The notes under the pieces: generated by a model | Database searches by the model: none | The model's input: the letters and a program-made list of their open reading frames with translations, nothing else | What the model was told of the DNA's origin: nothing | Part shown: positions 42,937 to 52,448 of the stretch, piece by piece | Layout: the number at the start of each line of letters is the position of its first letter | Position numbering within the stretch: the stretch's first letter is position 1 | Position numbers and translations under genes: made by a program | Origin: Chryseobacterium candidae | GTDB taxonomy: Bacteria; Bacteroidota; Bacteroidia; Flavobacteriales; Weeksellaceae | Reading direction: 5' to 3' | Length of the DNA stretch: 64,000 nt | NCBI RefSeq assembly: GCF_004916905.1 | Contig: NZ_SDLV01000029.1 | Span: 62,001-126,000 of the forward strand

Positions 42937-44598
42937 CTATTGCTGATTATAGAGGATTCTGTAATATTCATCCGCCATTCTGTCACTGTTGAAATGATCT
43001 TTCACATCATTCATTGCATTGTACTGGATTTTTCTCCATTCGTCAGGACGGTCGTAATAGGTTGGGAGAATTTCATTTTCAAGAATTTCATACAATTTAT
43101 TTAAATCATAATTATCCTGTTCGTAAATACTCATGTTCAGATAATCTGCTTTGGGAACTACAAAAGAGTTTTCTCCGTGTCTGGCAAATTCCGGGATCCA
43201 GCCGTCATCTGTGGATAAATTGACAGATCCGTTCATGGCAGCCGTCATACCGGAAGTTCCGGAAGCTTCCCTCGGAACTCTTGGATTATTAAGCCATACA
43301 TCAGAACCCTGTTTTAAAGACTTGCTTAAAGAAAGCTCATAACCTGTAAGAACAGCAATATTCTTATGGTTTTTACTTTCTTCAACCAGTGTATTGAACG
43401 TAGAAATGGCAGAATAGTCCATTGGGTAAGGTTTCCCTGCCCAGATGATCTGTACCGGATATTTTGGATTATTCAGAAGTCTGTAGAATCTTTCCTTATC
43501 ATGTAAAAGAAGTTCTGCTCTCTTATAGCCTGCAAATCTTCTGGCCCATACCATCGTAAAGACATTAGGATTAAATAAATTTCCTGTCTGATCTGCAACA
43601 ATACTGAATAGTTTTTTCTTCAGATATTTTTTGCGGAAATCGAAAACTGTACTGTCGTTTTCATCCTTTGCATTGTATAAAGGTTTATCAGACCAGTATT
43701 TAAATTCCTGAGCATTGGTAATAGAAGTGATCTCACAGATTCCCGGATATTTATTCCACATGGCTCTGGAAACCATACCATGAAGCCGGGAAACTCCATT
43801 GGCCATTCTGGCCATTCTTAATGCGCAGAGAGAGTGATTAAAACGGTCGTCATCAGATCCTTCAATATTTTTTACTTCTTCCATACTGTATCCTGAAAAA
43901 TAGGACATATCATAGCATAATCTGAAGCTATGTTTTTCATTCCCTGCTTCCTCAGGGGTATGAGTGGTGAAAACAAGTTTTTCTTTAACTTTATTAAGAT
44001 CTCCGTTATATTTTCTCAGAAGATAAAATGCTGCAGGAAGTCCATGGGCTTCATTAAGATGATACACCTCTCTTTCAATATTCATTTCATCCAGTAACTT
44101 GGCTCCTCCTTTTCCCAGTAAAATATATTGAGCAAGTTTTGTAGATTCATTGGCATCATACAACCTGTGACAGATTGTTTTCGAAACGTGATCGTTTTCC
44201 GGAACATCTGTAGAAAGGAAAAACATGGGGGCCGTATTGAAGATTTCAGGATCAAGGTACCATACTTTTACCCAAACCGGAGCACTGTGGATTTCGATTT
44301 GGAATTTTATTCCGGTATCTTCAAGAAAACTGTACATTTTTTTCGTCCATACAGGCTGTAAAGACTGGTCGTGGTTTCTTGCCTGGTCATAATAACCAAA
44401 TTTCCACAGGATACCGATTCCAATAAGATCCTGCTTAAGGTTATAAGCACTTCTCATGTGAGATCCTGCCAGAAAGCCAAGCCCTCCGGAATATATTTTA
44501 AGTACCTGCTCAAGAGCAAATTCCATGGAGAAATAGACGGTCTTTTTTGAATATTGAGGATTGATAGTGTAGGGTATTCTGAAATTCCTGAAATCCAT
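42937..44598 (-). CDS. Short alpha-glucan phosphorylase-like protein (GT35)
   Basis: 553 residues, no signal peptide. GT35 features: VYFSMEFALEQVLKIYSGGLG near the start (typical of the short GlgP type), VFTTHTPEEAGNEKH, IWAGKPYP and VWLNNPRVPREASGTSGMTA. In glycogen phosphorylases the motif at the last site is GT(S/G)xMK and the Lys binds PLP; here the residue is Thr452. The protein is also much shorter than classical phosphorylases (over 750 residues). By family it would release glucose 1-phosphate from glycogen, but without the Lys it may not be a PLP phosphorylase. Convergent with the sulfatase operon, 2 nt apart. Confidence 0.82.
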   Translation of the reverse strand: MDFRNFRIPYTINPQYSKKTVYFSMEFALEQVLKIYSGGLGFLAGSHMRSAYNLKQDLIGIGILWKFGYYDQARNHDQSLQPVWTKKMYSFLEDTGIKFQIEIHSAPVWVKVWYLDPEIFNTAPMFFLSTDVPENDHVSKTICHRLYDANESTKLAQYILLGKGGAKLLDEMNIEREVYHLNEAHGLPAAFYLLRKYNGDLNKVKEKLVFTTHTPEEAGNEKHSFRLCYDMSYFSGYSMEEVKNIEGSDDDRFNHSLCALRMARMANGVSRLHGMVSRAMWNKYPGICEITSITNAQEFKYWSDKPLYNAKDENDSTVFDFRKKYLKKKLFSIVADQTGNLFNPNVFTMVWARRFAGYKRAELLLHDKERFYRLLNNPKYPVQIIWAGKPYPMDYSAISTFNTLVEESKNHKNIAVLTGYELSLSKSLKQGSDVWLNNPRVPREASGTSGMTAAMNGSVNLSTDDGWIPEFARHGENSFVVPKADYLNMSIYEQDNYDLNKLYEILENEILPTYYDRPDEWRKIQYNAMNDVKDHFNSDRMADEYYRILYNQQ

Positions 44599-44623
44599 AA
44601 GTTTGGGTTTGTGTTTAAAAAGA

Positions 44624-44631
44624 CAAAGGTA
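44624..44631 (-). promoter_or_regulatory. -7 box TACCTTTG of the phosphorylase-like gene
   Basis: Minus-strand match to TAnnTTTG, 26 bp before the start codon. Confidence 0.5.
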
Positions 44632-44802
44632 TTAATTATGAAAATAAACTTTACATTAATTAATCGATAAATTAATTTAAAAACTAAGTATTGAATTGTT
44701 TTTTTACTTACCTTTAAGAGTGTAAATTTTTGATTATCAAAAACTTTTAATGATGAAAGCCATTGGCTGCATGTGTTCTTTAATTAAATAAAAAAATCAC
44801 AC

Positions 44803-45600
44803 ATGAAAAAGACTTTTTCTGAAGAAGATCTGGTAAAGAATCTTAGTTTATACTATCTTAATCGGCATTTGAAAAAAAAGCCAATGGAAAAGTATCACCG
44901 TACCATAGATGAATCTCCGCTGCATGACCGTGAAAAGTACAGAAAGAAATCCGAGATTCTTCTTCTCAACTCTTTTATGCATCATTTTCCCGAAGTGAAA
45001 TTTGAAAACCTTACCTGCGAGAGTCCAGACTTTATCGCCAAGTTCAACGACAAAAAAATCGGAATAGAACTTACCGAAGTAATCAATCATCTGGAAATGA
45101 AAAAAGTAGAAAGTACTTTGAATAAAATGTTCCGTCAGGCAGAAATACTATTAGAACAGGAAGACACTACGAAATATCGTGGTGTTTATTTTTTGGAATT
45201 CCACCCGGAAACGAAATTTGACAATCTCGAAGTACAGCAGGAAAACATCATCAGTATCTATAAAAGCATCAAAAAAAATAAACCAGCAGGCTGTGTGAAA
45301 AGTCTGAGAAAATCTTTCCACCGCAGAAATGTCTTTATTACCCATGAATACAGCATGAATCTGTTTGATGAGCTTTGCTCGGAAAAGATTCTTGAACTTA
45401 TTGAAAAAAAGAATGAAAAATTCCCATATTATGACACCTCTGTGGATGAATGCTGGCTGGTTATTGTTTCCGATATGAATTCTATTGCCTCAAGATATAC
45501 TTTCATTCAGGATAAAGAACATCTGAAAGAAGTAAAAAGCCCTTTCCATAAAATATTTCACCTGGAAAATCTCTGTGGAAATATTACAAGTATAAAATAA
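44803..45600 (+). CDS. Hypothetical protein with a nuclease-like (PDDEXK-type) core
   Basis: 265 residues, no signal peptide, Lys/Glu-rich. Residues about 55-90 read LLNSFMHHFPEVKFENLTCE, then SPDFIAKFNDKKIGIELTEV: a PD followed by strand and G-I-E-L-T, which resembles the PD-(D/E)xK nuclease core, with Thr in place of the catalytic Lys. The C-terminal part contains YDTSVDECWLVIVSD, another strand typical of such folds. No family name can be given. It stands alone between AT-rich regions, so operon context gives no help. Nuclease activity is uncertain. Confidence 0.6.
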   Translation: MKKTFSEEDLVKNLSLYYLNRHLKKKPMEKYHRTIDESPLHDREKYRKKSEILLLNSFMHHFPEVKFENLTCESPDFIAKFNDKKIGIELTEVINHLEMKKVESTLNKMFRQAEILLEQEDTTKYRGVYFLEFHPETKFDNLEVQQENIISIYKSIKKNKPAGCVKSLRKSFHRRNVFITHEYSMNLFDELCSEKILELIEKKNEKFPYYDTSVDECWLVIVSDMNSIASRYTFIQDKEHLKEVKSPFHKIFHLENLCGNITSIK

Positions 45601-45798
45601 AGTGAATATTTTATAGATTTGATTATTTGTTGTGTAATTTGATATAATATAGATTATTTTAAATTATTTGATGTTTTAATTTATAATAGTTTAAAATTAT
45701 TTATATTTTATTGTTTTTAATTAAAATAAGGTTATATTTGATGGGTATTGATTATCAATACAATGTGTAACTGATATAACCATAAAAACATTAAATCT

Positions 45799-47901
45799 AT
45801 GAGGAAACTTCTACTTTTCATACTTCTATGTCTCTCTCATACTTTCTATGCTCAGGCAGACTGTGCTACTGCACTCTCCGTTTGTGGAAATTCAAATATC
45901 ACGTATAGTCCTACCGGATATGGTAATATAAAAGAATTGGTAAACTCCGGAAGTTGTATAGATTTTACGGGAGAACACAACTCAATCTGGTATAAAATTA
46001 CAATCGCTACAGGAGGTACACTTACCTTCGACCTTGTTCCGAATAATCCGGATGCCGATTATGACTGGGCGATTTTTGGCCCTAATGTAACCTGTGGAAG
46101 TTTAGGGTCGCCGATACGTTGTAATGCAGCAACAGTTATCGGACCCGGACCCGCTACAGGATTGAATATGACAAGCACAATTTTAAGCGCTGCAGGAGGT
46201 TCTCTGACTCCTTATTGTAGATATCTTGATGTTTTGCCAGGGCAAACGTATTACTTGTTTATTGACAACTGGGTGAGCAGTACCAGTTCCACTACAGCTC
46301 CATTTTCTTTAACGTGGGGAGGAACTGCAACACTGGCTTCACCATTTACAGATCCGGCTATTCAGACACAGCCATTTAATCCTCCCGGAATTCCGGCTGC
46401 AAATCCTGCTGACCCAAGAGAAGTGGTCATTTGTTCTGCTACAGCTTTATTCGATTTTTCTACATTATCCTCAGGAATTCTTAATGGAAATCAAAACTTT
46501 GGGGTAAGTTATCATCTGAGTCAGAATGATGCCTTAACGGGGAATAATCCCATTACAACACCTATCACGGTAAATACGACAACTGTCTATTACTACAGCA
46601 TCAATTATACCGATCCAACCAATACGTCTAATCCGCTCAATAAATGTAAACAGGTTGGATTATTTAAATTTAAAAATGGGTCTATAACAGTGAAAAATGC
46701 AACTTTAACCCAATGCAACAATAATAATGCAGGCACAGCTTTATTTGATTTAACCACAGCAGATGTTATCGCCAACCCGAACGTTACAAAGAAATACTAT
46801 CCTACAATGGCGGATCTCAATACCGGAACCAATGAGATTACCACCCCAATGGCATTTGTCTCTGCAGAAGGTATTATCTACGTGAAGGTGATCTCAGAAT
46901 TCGGTTGTACCGCTGTAGCAGAGATTACCCTGAAATTTTATCCGGTTGTGGTAGTGAATGAAACAACTTTGAGATCATGCTTCATCGAAGCCAGCCCCTC
47001 CACAGCTTCTTTCAATCTTGTTAATGCTTCGGTAACCGGCCAAACTAACCCTGCAAAAAAATACTATCCTTCATTGACAGATGCTGTTAATCAGACCAAT
47101 GAAATCCTGAATCCCAATAATTACATTGCACCTAATGGATTTGTGTATATAAGAGTTTCTAATGCTCAGGGATGTTATAATGTGGCTAAGGTTACTTTAA
47201 TTGTTATTCCACCTGTATATTCTGATAAACTTAAAGATGTGACTATTTGTGCAGAAGATCAGACCACTCTGGACGCAGGTCCCGGATTTAAAAGCTACGA
47301 GTGGAGTACAGGAGCAACTACACAAACGATCAAAGCCGGAATAGGAGTATACTGGGTAAAACTTAAAACAGGAGAATGTGTTACAACACAAACGGTAAAA
47401 GTACTTCCTTCCGAACAGCCTGTTGTTTCCGGTATCGATATCTCGAACAATACCATCACAGTATCTGTAATAGGAGGAACTCCGGCATATAAATATTCAA
47501 TAGATAATATCATCTGGCAGGATTCCAATGTATTCAGTAATCTTTCAAGAGGAGATCATAAAGTCTATGTAAAAGATGCTTATGACTGTGATCCGATAGA
47601 AATAGGAATTGTTGTCCCTAATCTGATTAATGTGATAACACCCAATGCAGATGGAATAAATGATGTGATTGATTATTCAGCCCTGGCAAACAAACAAAAC
47701 CTGATCATGAATGTCTTCGACCGTTATGGAAACAAAATCTTCCAGGCAGACAAATCCAATGGCTATAAATGGGATGGTACGCAGGGAGGAAGAAGAGTAC
47801 CTACAGGAACATACTGGTATTCTATCACATGGAATGAAAATGATAAAAAGAATACTGCACTCAAATTCACAGGTTGGGTATTGGTGAAAAACAGAGAATA
47901 G
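45799..47901 (+). CDS. Secreted protein with T9SS type B (gliding-motility C-terminal) sorting domain
   Basis: 700 residues with a signal peptide (ending TFYAQ). The N-terminal region (ADCATALSVCGNSNITYSPT, NSIWYKITIATGGTLTFDL) is a domain common in large flavobacterial surface proteins. Two similar repeats follow (KKYYPTMADLNTGTNEI and KKYYPSLTDAVNQTNEI), then an Ig-like segment. The C-terminus (NVITPNADGINDVIDYSALA ... VFDRYGNKIFQADKS ... WDGTQGGRRVPTGTYWYSI) is the type B sorting domain recognised by the type IX system. Probably a cell-surface or extracellular protein; function unknown. Confidence 0.92.
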   Translation: MRKLLLFILLCLSHTFYAQADCATALSVCGNSNITYSPTGYGNIKELVNSGSCIDFTGEHNSIWYKITIATGGTLTFDLVPNNPDADYDWAIFGPNVTCGSLGSPIRCNAATVIGPGPATGLNMTSTILSAAGGSLTPYCRYLDVLPGQTYYLFIDNWVSSTSSTTAPFSLTWGGTATLASPFTDPAIQTQPFNPPGIPAANPADPREVVICSATALFDFSTLSSGILNGNQNFGVSYHLSQNDALTGNNPITTPITVNTTTVYYYSINYTDPTNTSNPLNKCKQVGLFKFKNGSITVKNATLTQCNNNNAGTALFDLTTADVIANPNVTKKYYPTMADLNTGTNEITTPMAFVSAEGIIYVKVISEFGCTAVAEITLKFYPVVVVNETTLRSCFIEASPSTASFNLVNASVTGQTNPAKKYYPSLTDAVNQTNEILNPNNYIAPNGFVYIRVSNAQGCYNVAKVTLIVIPPVYSDKLKDVTICAEDQTTLDAGPGFKSYEWSTGATTQTIKAGIGVYWVKLKTGECVTTQTVKVLPSEQPVVSGIDISNNTITVSVIGGTPAYKYSIDNIIWQDSNVFSNLSRGDHKVYVKDAYDCDPIEIGIVVPNLINVITPNADGINDVIDYSALANKQNLIMNVFDRYGNKIFQADKSNGYKWDGTQGGRRVPTGTYWYSITWNENDKKNTALKFTGWVLVKNRE

Positions 47902-47920
47902 TCAATAAAATAGATAGAAA

Positions 47921-47946
47921 AAACCACTTCAATTGAGGTGGTTTTT
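47921..47946 (+). terminator. Terminator after the T9SS type B protein gene
   Basis: AAACCACTTC (47921-47930) pairs with GAGGTGGTTT (47935-47944), one wobble, loop AATT, followed by T. It overlaps any start of the next gene before 47987 and so supports that start. Confidence 0.8.
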
Positions 47947-47986
47947 ATTTTTAAAAGTTTTTAAATTAGATATCAAAATAGAAAGA

Positions 47987-48577
47987 ATGAAAGACCTGTT
48001 TGTAAAACGTTTTGAATACTATAAATCTCTTGGTGATAAAACCTTTGAACAGTTAACAGATGAGCAGATGTTCTGGCAGTATAATGAAGAAAGTAATTCT
48101 ATTGCCATTATTGTGAAACATCTTGCAGGAAATATGCTTTCAAGATGGACCAATTTCCTGACCGAAGATGGTGAGAAATCCTGGCGTAACCGTGACGGAG
48201 AATTTGTCAATACCTTTACCACTAAAGAACAGGTTCTGGATTTTTGGGAACAAGGCTGGCAATGCTTTTTTGATGCTCTTGAGAAAATAAATGAGGATAA
48301 TCTTTATGCGTCAACCTATATCAGAGGAGAAGCACATCCTGTGATTGATGCAGTTCTTCGTCAATTGGCACATTATCCTTATCATATAGGTCAGATCGTT
48401 TATATTGCCAAAATGATAAAGAATGAAGATTGGAACACGCTTTCTATTGCCCGAAACCGATCTCAGGAGTTTAATACAGAAATGAAAGCCAAATTTTCAG
48501 GTCAGGATCCAGCTCCCAATTCATCATCCGTCTGCTTTCAAAACAGCCCCGAAGTAAGAGATGAATATAAACAATAG
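47987..48577 (+). CDS. DUF1572 (DinB-like fold) protein
   Basis: 196 residues from ATG 47987; an upstream extension to 47933 would begin inside the terminator hairpin. Typical DUF1572 pattern: VKRFEYYKSLGDKTFEQLTD, FWQYNEESNSIAIIVKHLAG, SRWTNFLTEDGEK, AVLRQLAHYPYHIGQIVYIA with His residues that bind metal in DinB-like helical bundles. Cytoplasmic, predicted metal-dependent enzyme of unknown substrate, perhaps thiol-related as for other DinB/YfiT-like proteins. It lies just upstream of mtaB, which has its own promoter. Confidence 0.85.
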   Translation: MKDLFVKRFEYYKSLGDKTFEQLTDEQMFWQYNEESNSIAIIVKHLAGNMLSRWTNFLTEDGEKSWRNRDGEFVNTFTTKEQVLDFWEQGWQCFFDALEKINEDNLYASTYIRGEAHPVIDAVLRQLAHYPYHIGQIVYIAKMIKNEDWNTLSIARNRSQEFNTEMKAKFSGQDPAPNSSSVCFQNSPEVRDEYKQ

Positions 48578-48589
48578 ATTGAATCAATC

Positions 48590-48618
48590 TTGAATTCTTA
48601 TTAAAATTACTATCTTTG
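48590..48618 (+). promoter_or_regulatory. Promoter of mtaB
   Basis: TTG (48590-48592), 18-bp spacer, TATCTTTG (48611-48618). A full match to the Bacteroidota promoter form, 25 bp before the start codon. Confidence 0.8.
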
Positions 48619-48643
48619 CACCCATAAAATTCAGGAGTAACAA

Positions 48644-49990
48644 ATGTCTACTTTTCACAGAACTGCCGCGTTTCATACACTGGGCTGCAAATTAAACTTT
48701 GCAGAAACATCTACTATTGCCCGTCAATTAACAGATGCAGGTTATGATAAGGTAAGCTTTGATGAAAAAGCGAATGTGTATGTTATCAATACATGTTCTG
48801 TGACAGAAAATGCTGACCGTGAATGTAAACTTCACGTGAAAAGAGCAATGAAAGCCAATCCGGAAGGGCTGGTGGTAATTGTTGGATGCTATGCACAGCT
48901 GAAACCTGAAGAAATTTCACAAATTGAAGGAGTGGACCTGGTTTTAGGTGCAAAAGAAAAATTCAATATTCTGAGCTACCTGGACGATTTGGAGAAATCT
49001 GAGAGTGAAGGCGTAGTGCATTCATGTGAAATTGAAGAAACCGATTTCTTTATCGGAAGTTATTCTATTGGGGACAGAACCAGAGCTTTCCTGAAAGTAC
49101 AGGATGGCTGTGATTATAAATGTACCTACTGTACCATTCCTTTAGCAAGAGGAATTTCACGTTCCGATACCATCGAGAATGTTCTCAGAAATGCCACGGA
49201 AATCGCTGCAAAAGACATCAAGGAAATTGTTCTTACAGGGGTGAATATCGGTGATTATGGTAAAGGAGAATTTGGAAATAAAAAACACGAGCATACTTTC
49301 CTTGATCTTATTTCAGAACTGGATAAAGTGGAAGGAATAGAAAGAATCCGTATATCTTCTATTGAACCCAATCTTTTGAAAGATGAAAGTATTGAACTGG
49401 TTTCCAAAAGTAAAAGCTTTGTTCCGCATTTTCATATCCCGTTACAATCCGGAAGCGATGATCTTTTGAAAAAGATGAAACGTCGTTACCTGACCAAACT
49501 GTATAACGACAGAGTCAACAAGATCCGCGAGGTAATGCCTGATGCGGCTATCGGTGTAGATGTTATTGTAGGATTCCCGGGAGAAACAGAAGAAAGATTT
49601 ATGGAAACCTATAATTTCCTTAATGAGCTTCCTATCACCTACCTTCACGTATTTACCTATTCTGAAAGAGAAAATACGGAAGCTGCCGCTATGGACGGAG
49701 TAGTTCCTGTAGCGGAAAGAAAAAAACGTAACAAAATGCTGAGAATTCTTTCTGAAAAGAAGAAAATGGCATTTTATCAGACGCAGTTGGGAAAAACGCT
49801 TCCTGTTCTTTGGGAACATGAAAATAAGGACGGGAAAATGTTTGGTTTCACAGAAAACTATGTGAGAGTCCAGAAAGACTTTGATCCTGCATCCGTAAAC
49901 CAGATCGAATTTCTAAATTTAGAAAAAATCCTGTCAGATGGCACGGTTTCTGTGCAATCTTCTTACCAAAATTTTTTAGCAAAAGCGTAG
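48644..49990 (+). CDS. mtaB: tRNA N6-threonylcarbamoyladenosine methylthiotransferase MtaB
   Basis: 448 residues. Methylthiotransferase domain order: N-terminal UPF0004 domain with three cluster cysteines (FHTLGCKLNFAE, INTCSVTENADRECK, VIVGCYAQLKPEEI), radical SAM domain with the CxxxCxxC motif in QDGCDYKCTYCTIPLARG, and the C-terminal TRAM region (about 385-448). MtaB adds a methylthio group at C2 of t6A37 in tRNAs reading ANN codons. The N-terminal MiaB-like cousins have a different motif spacing, which supports MtaB. Own promoter. Confidence 0.94.
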   Translation: MSTFHRTAAFHTLGCKLNFAETSTIARQLTDAGYDKVSFDEKANVYVINTCSVTENADRECKLHVKRAMKANPEGLVVIVGCYAQLKPEEISQIEGVDLVLGAKEKFNILSYLDDLEKSESEGVVHSCEIEETDFFIGSYSIGDRTRAFLKVQDGCDYKCTYCTIPLARGISRSDTIENVLRNATEIAAKDIKEIVLTGVNIGDYGKGEFGNKKHEHTFLDLISELDKVEGIERIRISSIEPNLLKDESIELVSKSKSFVPHFHIPLQSGSDDLLKKMKRRYLTKLYNDRVNKIREVMPDAAIGVDVIVGFPGETEERFMETYNFLNELPITYLHVFTYSERENTEAAAMDGVVPVAERKKRNKMLRILSEKKKMAFYQTQLGKTLPVLWEHENKDGKMFGFTENYVRVQKDFDPASVNQIEFLNLEKILSDGTVSVQSSYQNFLAKA

Positions 49991-50044
49991 GCTCTTTGCT
50001 AAAATTCCACTAAATTTATTTTTAAACTTTTAAATACTACATTC

Positions 50045-51562
50045 ATGAGAGATAAGTTTTTATCTTGGGGAATTGTATTAGTAGTTGCTACATGGATTAT
50101 AGCAATACTGATCAGAGCGCATTATTGGATACCTACGCTGTTATCCGCAATCTATGCATTGGGTGTTTACAATGCTTACCAATCGAAACATGCTATTTTG
50201 AGGAACTTTCCTGTATTGGGATACTTCAGGTATTTTTTCGAAAGTATTTCACCCGAAATGCAGCAATATTTTATTGAAAGGGAAACAGACGGGAAACCAT
50301 TTCCAAGAAACCAGCGTTCTGCAGTATACAGACGTGCAAAAAATTTAAGTGATACGGTAGCTTTTGGTACGCAGCTGGAAGTAAATCACAGAAAATATGA
50401 AGGGATCAAGCATTCTATTTATGCAAAATCACCGTCAGAAGAACTTCCGAGAGTATGGGTGGGAGGAGAACAGTGTACACAGCCTTATCATGCTTCTTTA
50501 TTGAATATCTCAGCAATGAGTTTCGGAGCATTGAGTGACAGAGCACAGATCTCACTGAACAGAGGCGCAAAAAAAGGAAACTTCTATCATAATACAGGAG
50601 AAGGTGGGATTTCACCTTATCATATGGAAGGAGGAGACCTTTGCTGGCAGATCGGAACAGGGTATTTCGGATGCCGTGACGCTGAAGGAAAATTCAACCC
50701 TGAATTATTCACAAAATATTCAAACCTTCCTAATGTGAAAATGATTGAGATCAAATTATCACAGGGTGCAAAACCAGGACATGGAGGAGTGCTTCCGGGA
50801 GTAAAAAATACACCGGAAATTGCAGCCATTCGTCACGTAACACCGGGAATGACTGTTATTTCACCGCCATCACACAGCGCTTTTTCTGATGCTGCCGGAT
50901 TGCTGAGGTTTGTACAGCAGTTAAGAGACCTTTCAGGAGGAAAACCGGTTGGTTTTAAACTTTGTATCGGTGATACCAAAGAATTTGAAGATATCTGTGT
51001 ACAGATGAATGTTTTGAAAATTTATCCTGATTTCATTACCATAGATGGAGCAGAAGGAGGAACAGGAGCCGCACCGCCAGAATTCTCTGATGGAGTAGGG
51101 ATGCCATTGGAGCCTGCTTTGATCTTTGTAAACAGAACGCTTAATAACTATAATCTGAGAAGTAAATTAAGAGTGATTGCCAGCGGTAAAGTTCTTACCA
51201 GTCTTGATATTCTGAGAGCCGTTGCTATGGGAGCTGATATGTGTAATAACGCCAGAGGATTTATGTTCTCTTTAGGATGTATCCAGGCATTGAGATGTAA
51301 CTCAAATAACTGTCCTACGGGAGTAGCAACCCAGGATAAAATGCTTATTAAAGGACTTGATGTGACGGATAAGGCCGAAAGAGTATATCATTTCCACAAA
51401 AATACACTTCATACCTGCAATGAACTGATTGCTGCTGCAGGAAGAAGTTCTTATGAAGAAGTAGACGCTACCATGTTTATGAGAGGAGATGAATTTGATC
51501 ACCTTGCAGATCTTTACTTCCCGGATATTTTAGGAAATGTAAAACAGAAGGCAAGATCGTAA
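50045..51562 (+). CDS. FMN-binding glutamate synthase family protein
   Basis: 505 residues. Two N-terminal hydrophobic segments (about residues 7-45) suggest membrane anchoring. The rest is the FMN-binding synthase domain of glutamate synthase: AMSFGALSDRAQISLNRGAK, NTGEGGISPYHM, KLSQGAKPGHGGVLPG, IDGAEGGTGAAPPEFSDGVG, and the 3Fe-4S cysteine cluster LGCIQALRCNSNNCPTG. The glutaminase and central domains of full GltB are absent, so this is the stand-alone type whose reaction is not settled. Ends with a strong terminator. Plain length for the family. Confidence 0.92.
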   Translation: MRDKFLSWGIVLVVATWIIAILIRAHYWIPTLLSAIYALGVYNAYQSKHAILRNFPVLGYFRYFFESISPEMQQYFIERETDGKPFPRNQRSAVYRRAKNLSDTVAFGTQLEVNHRKYEGIKHSIYAKSPSEELPRVWVGGEQCTQPYHASLLNISAMSFGALSDRAQISLNRGAKKGNFYHNTGEGGISPYHMEGGDLCWQIGTGYFGCRDAEGKFNPELFTKYSNLPNVKMIEIKLSQGAKPGHGGVLPGVKNTPEIAAIRHVTPGMTVISPPSHSAFSDAAGLLRFVQQLRDLSGGKPVGFKLCIGDTKEFEDICVQMNVLKIYPDFITIDGAEGGTGAAPPEFSDGVGMPLEPALIFVNRTLNNYNLRSKLRVIASGKVLTSLDILRAVAMGADMCNNARGFMFSLGCIQALRCNSNNCPTGVATQDKMLIKGLDVTDKAERVYHFHKNTLHTCNELIAAAGRSSYEEVDATMFMRGDEFDHLADLYFPDILGNVKQKARS

Positions 51563-51583
51563 TCCATATTAGATATAACAAAA

Positions 51584-51611
51584 AACACCGTCATTAAGAC
51601 GGTGTTTTTTT
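51584..51611. terminator. Terminator between the glutamate-synthase-like gene and the FKBP-like gene
   Basis: AACACCGTC (51584-51592) pairs with GACGGTGTT (51598-51606), 5-nt loop, T run on the plus strand and T-rich on the minus strand; serves convergent genes. Confidence 0.9.
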
Positions 51612-51625
51612 ATATTTGTTTGCTT

Positions 51626-52393
51626 TTATTGTTGTTCTGGTAGTTGTTCCTCACCACTCGGTCTGCTCTCTCGTCCATAAATCTGAAAGTTGAACACAAA
51701 AGATTTATTTCTGTAAGACGTATTTAAATACGGATAATGAGGATTTCTTGCAAAAGCAGCTCTGGAAGGGACAATAATGACGCCTTGTAAGTTATATGGT
51801 GTTTCACCGGTAAGATTATCAAATGCTTTGAACTTCTGTAAAGCTTCTCTGAAACCAGAAATTTGATAATAACCTGCTTTTTTTGCTGCATCAGGGCTAG
51901 TAACGGGGCTTAATATTGATCTTTTTACATAATAATACATTGGATCAATAACAGGCACACCTGTTCCGTCAATGGTATTTAAAAAAGCAGCTTTTGATGT
52001 AAATGAAGTGTTTCCATCAGAATTAACTGCCAGATAAGAGTATGCTCGTCCCATAATTTTGATAATATCAGTGCTACCAATCGTTTTTTCATCAGCTGGT
52101 GCAGGCTGAGCACCATTTCTCATAATATAGATTGTTCCTGAAGGAAGCGTTACAGGCGACAGTTCAGATAATTTCTTTTCAGTATCGTCTGCTGTGTCCG
52201 TAGAGCTGAAAGCTTTTATATTACCCTGTGCATCCAGATAATTCTCATCCATGAATTTTTTAATGGCCTGATCATCATAGGTGTTTTGTGTAGCGATGTC
52301 TTCCGGTTCTACATAAGTATCAATTGTATCATCTTTTTTACAGGCAGAAAAACACAAAGATCCTGCAAGGATATATAAAAATATTTTTTTCAT
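51626..52393 (-). CDS. FKBP-type peptidyl-prolyl isomerase-like lipoprotein
   Basis: 255 residues with a lipoprotein signal (LAGSLCFSACKKDD, lipobox FSAC). The C-terminal half follows the FKBP pattern: a Y-x-x-x-GFREALQKFK segment, then a strand and IIVPSRAAFARNPHYP, ending FVFNFQIYGRE, equivalent to the FKBP pocket and last strand. The N-terminal half is a linker plus helical part. Related to GldI-like flavobacterial lipoproteins, probably a periplasmic folding helper. The aromatic pocket is only partly conserved, so isomerase activity is uncertain. Divergent from the S4 gene. Confidence 0.75.
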   Translation of the reverse strand: MKKIFLYILAGSLCFSACKKDDTIDTYVEPEDIATQNTYDDQAIKKFMDENYLDAQGNIKAFSSTDTADDTEKKLSELSPVTLPSGTIYIMRNGAQPAPADEKTIGSTDIIKIMGRAYSYLAVNSDGNTSFTSKAAFLNTIDGTGVPVIDPMYYYVKRSILSPVTSPDAAKKAGYYQISGFREALQKFKAFDNLTGETPYNLQGVIIVPSRAAFARNPHYPYLNTSYRNKSFVFNFQIYGRESRPSGEEQLPEQQ

Positions 52394-52448
52394 TTCAAAA
52401 AACTTTAATTACTTTACAAATAATATAACGGCAAAAGTATAAAAAAAT

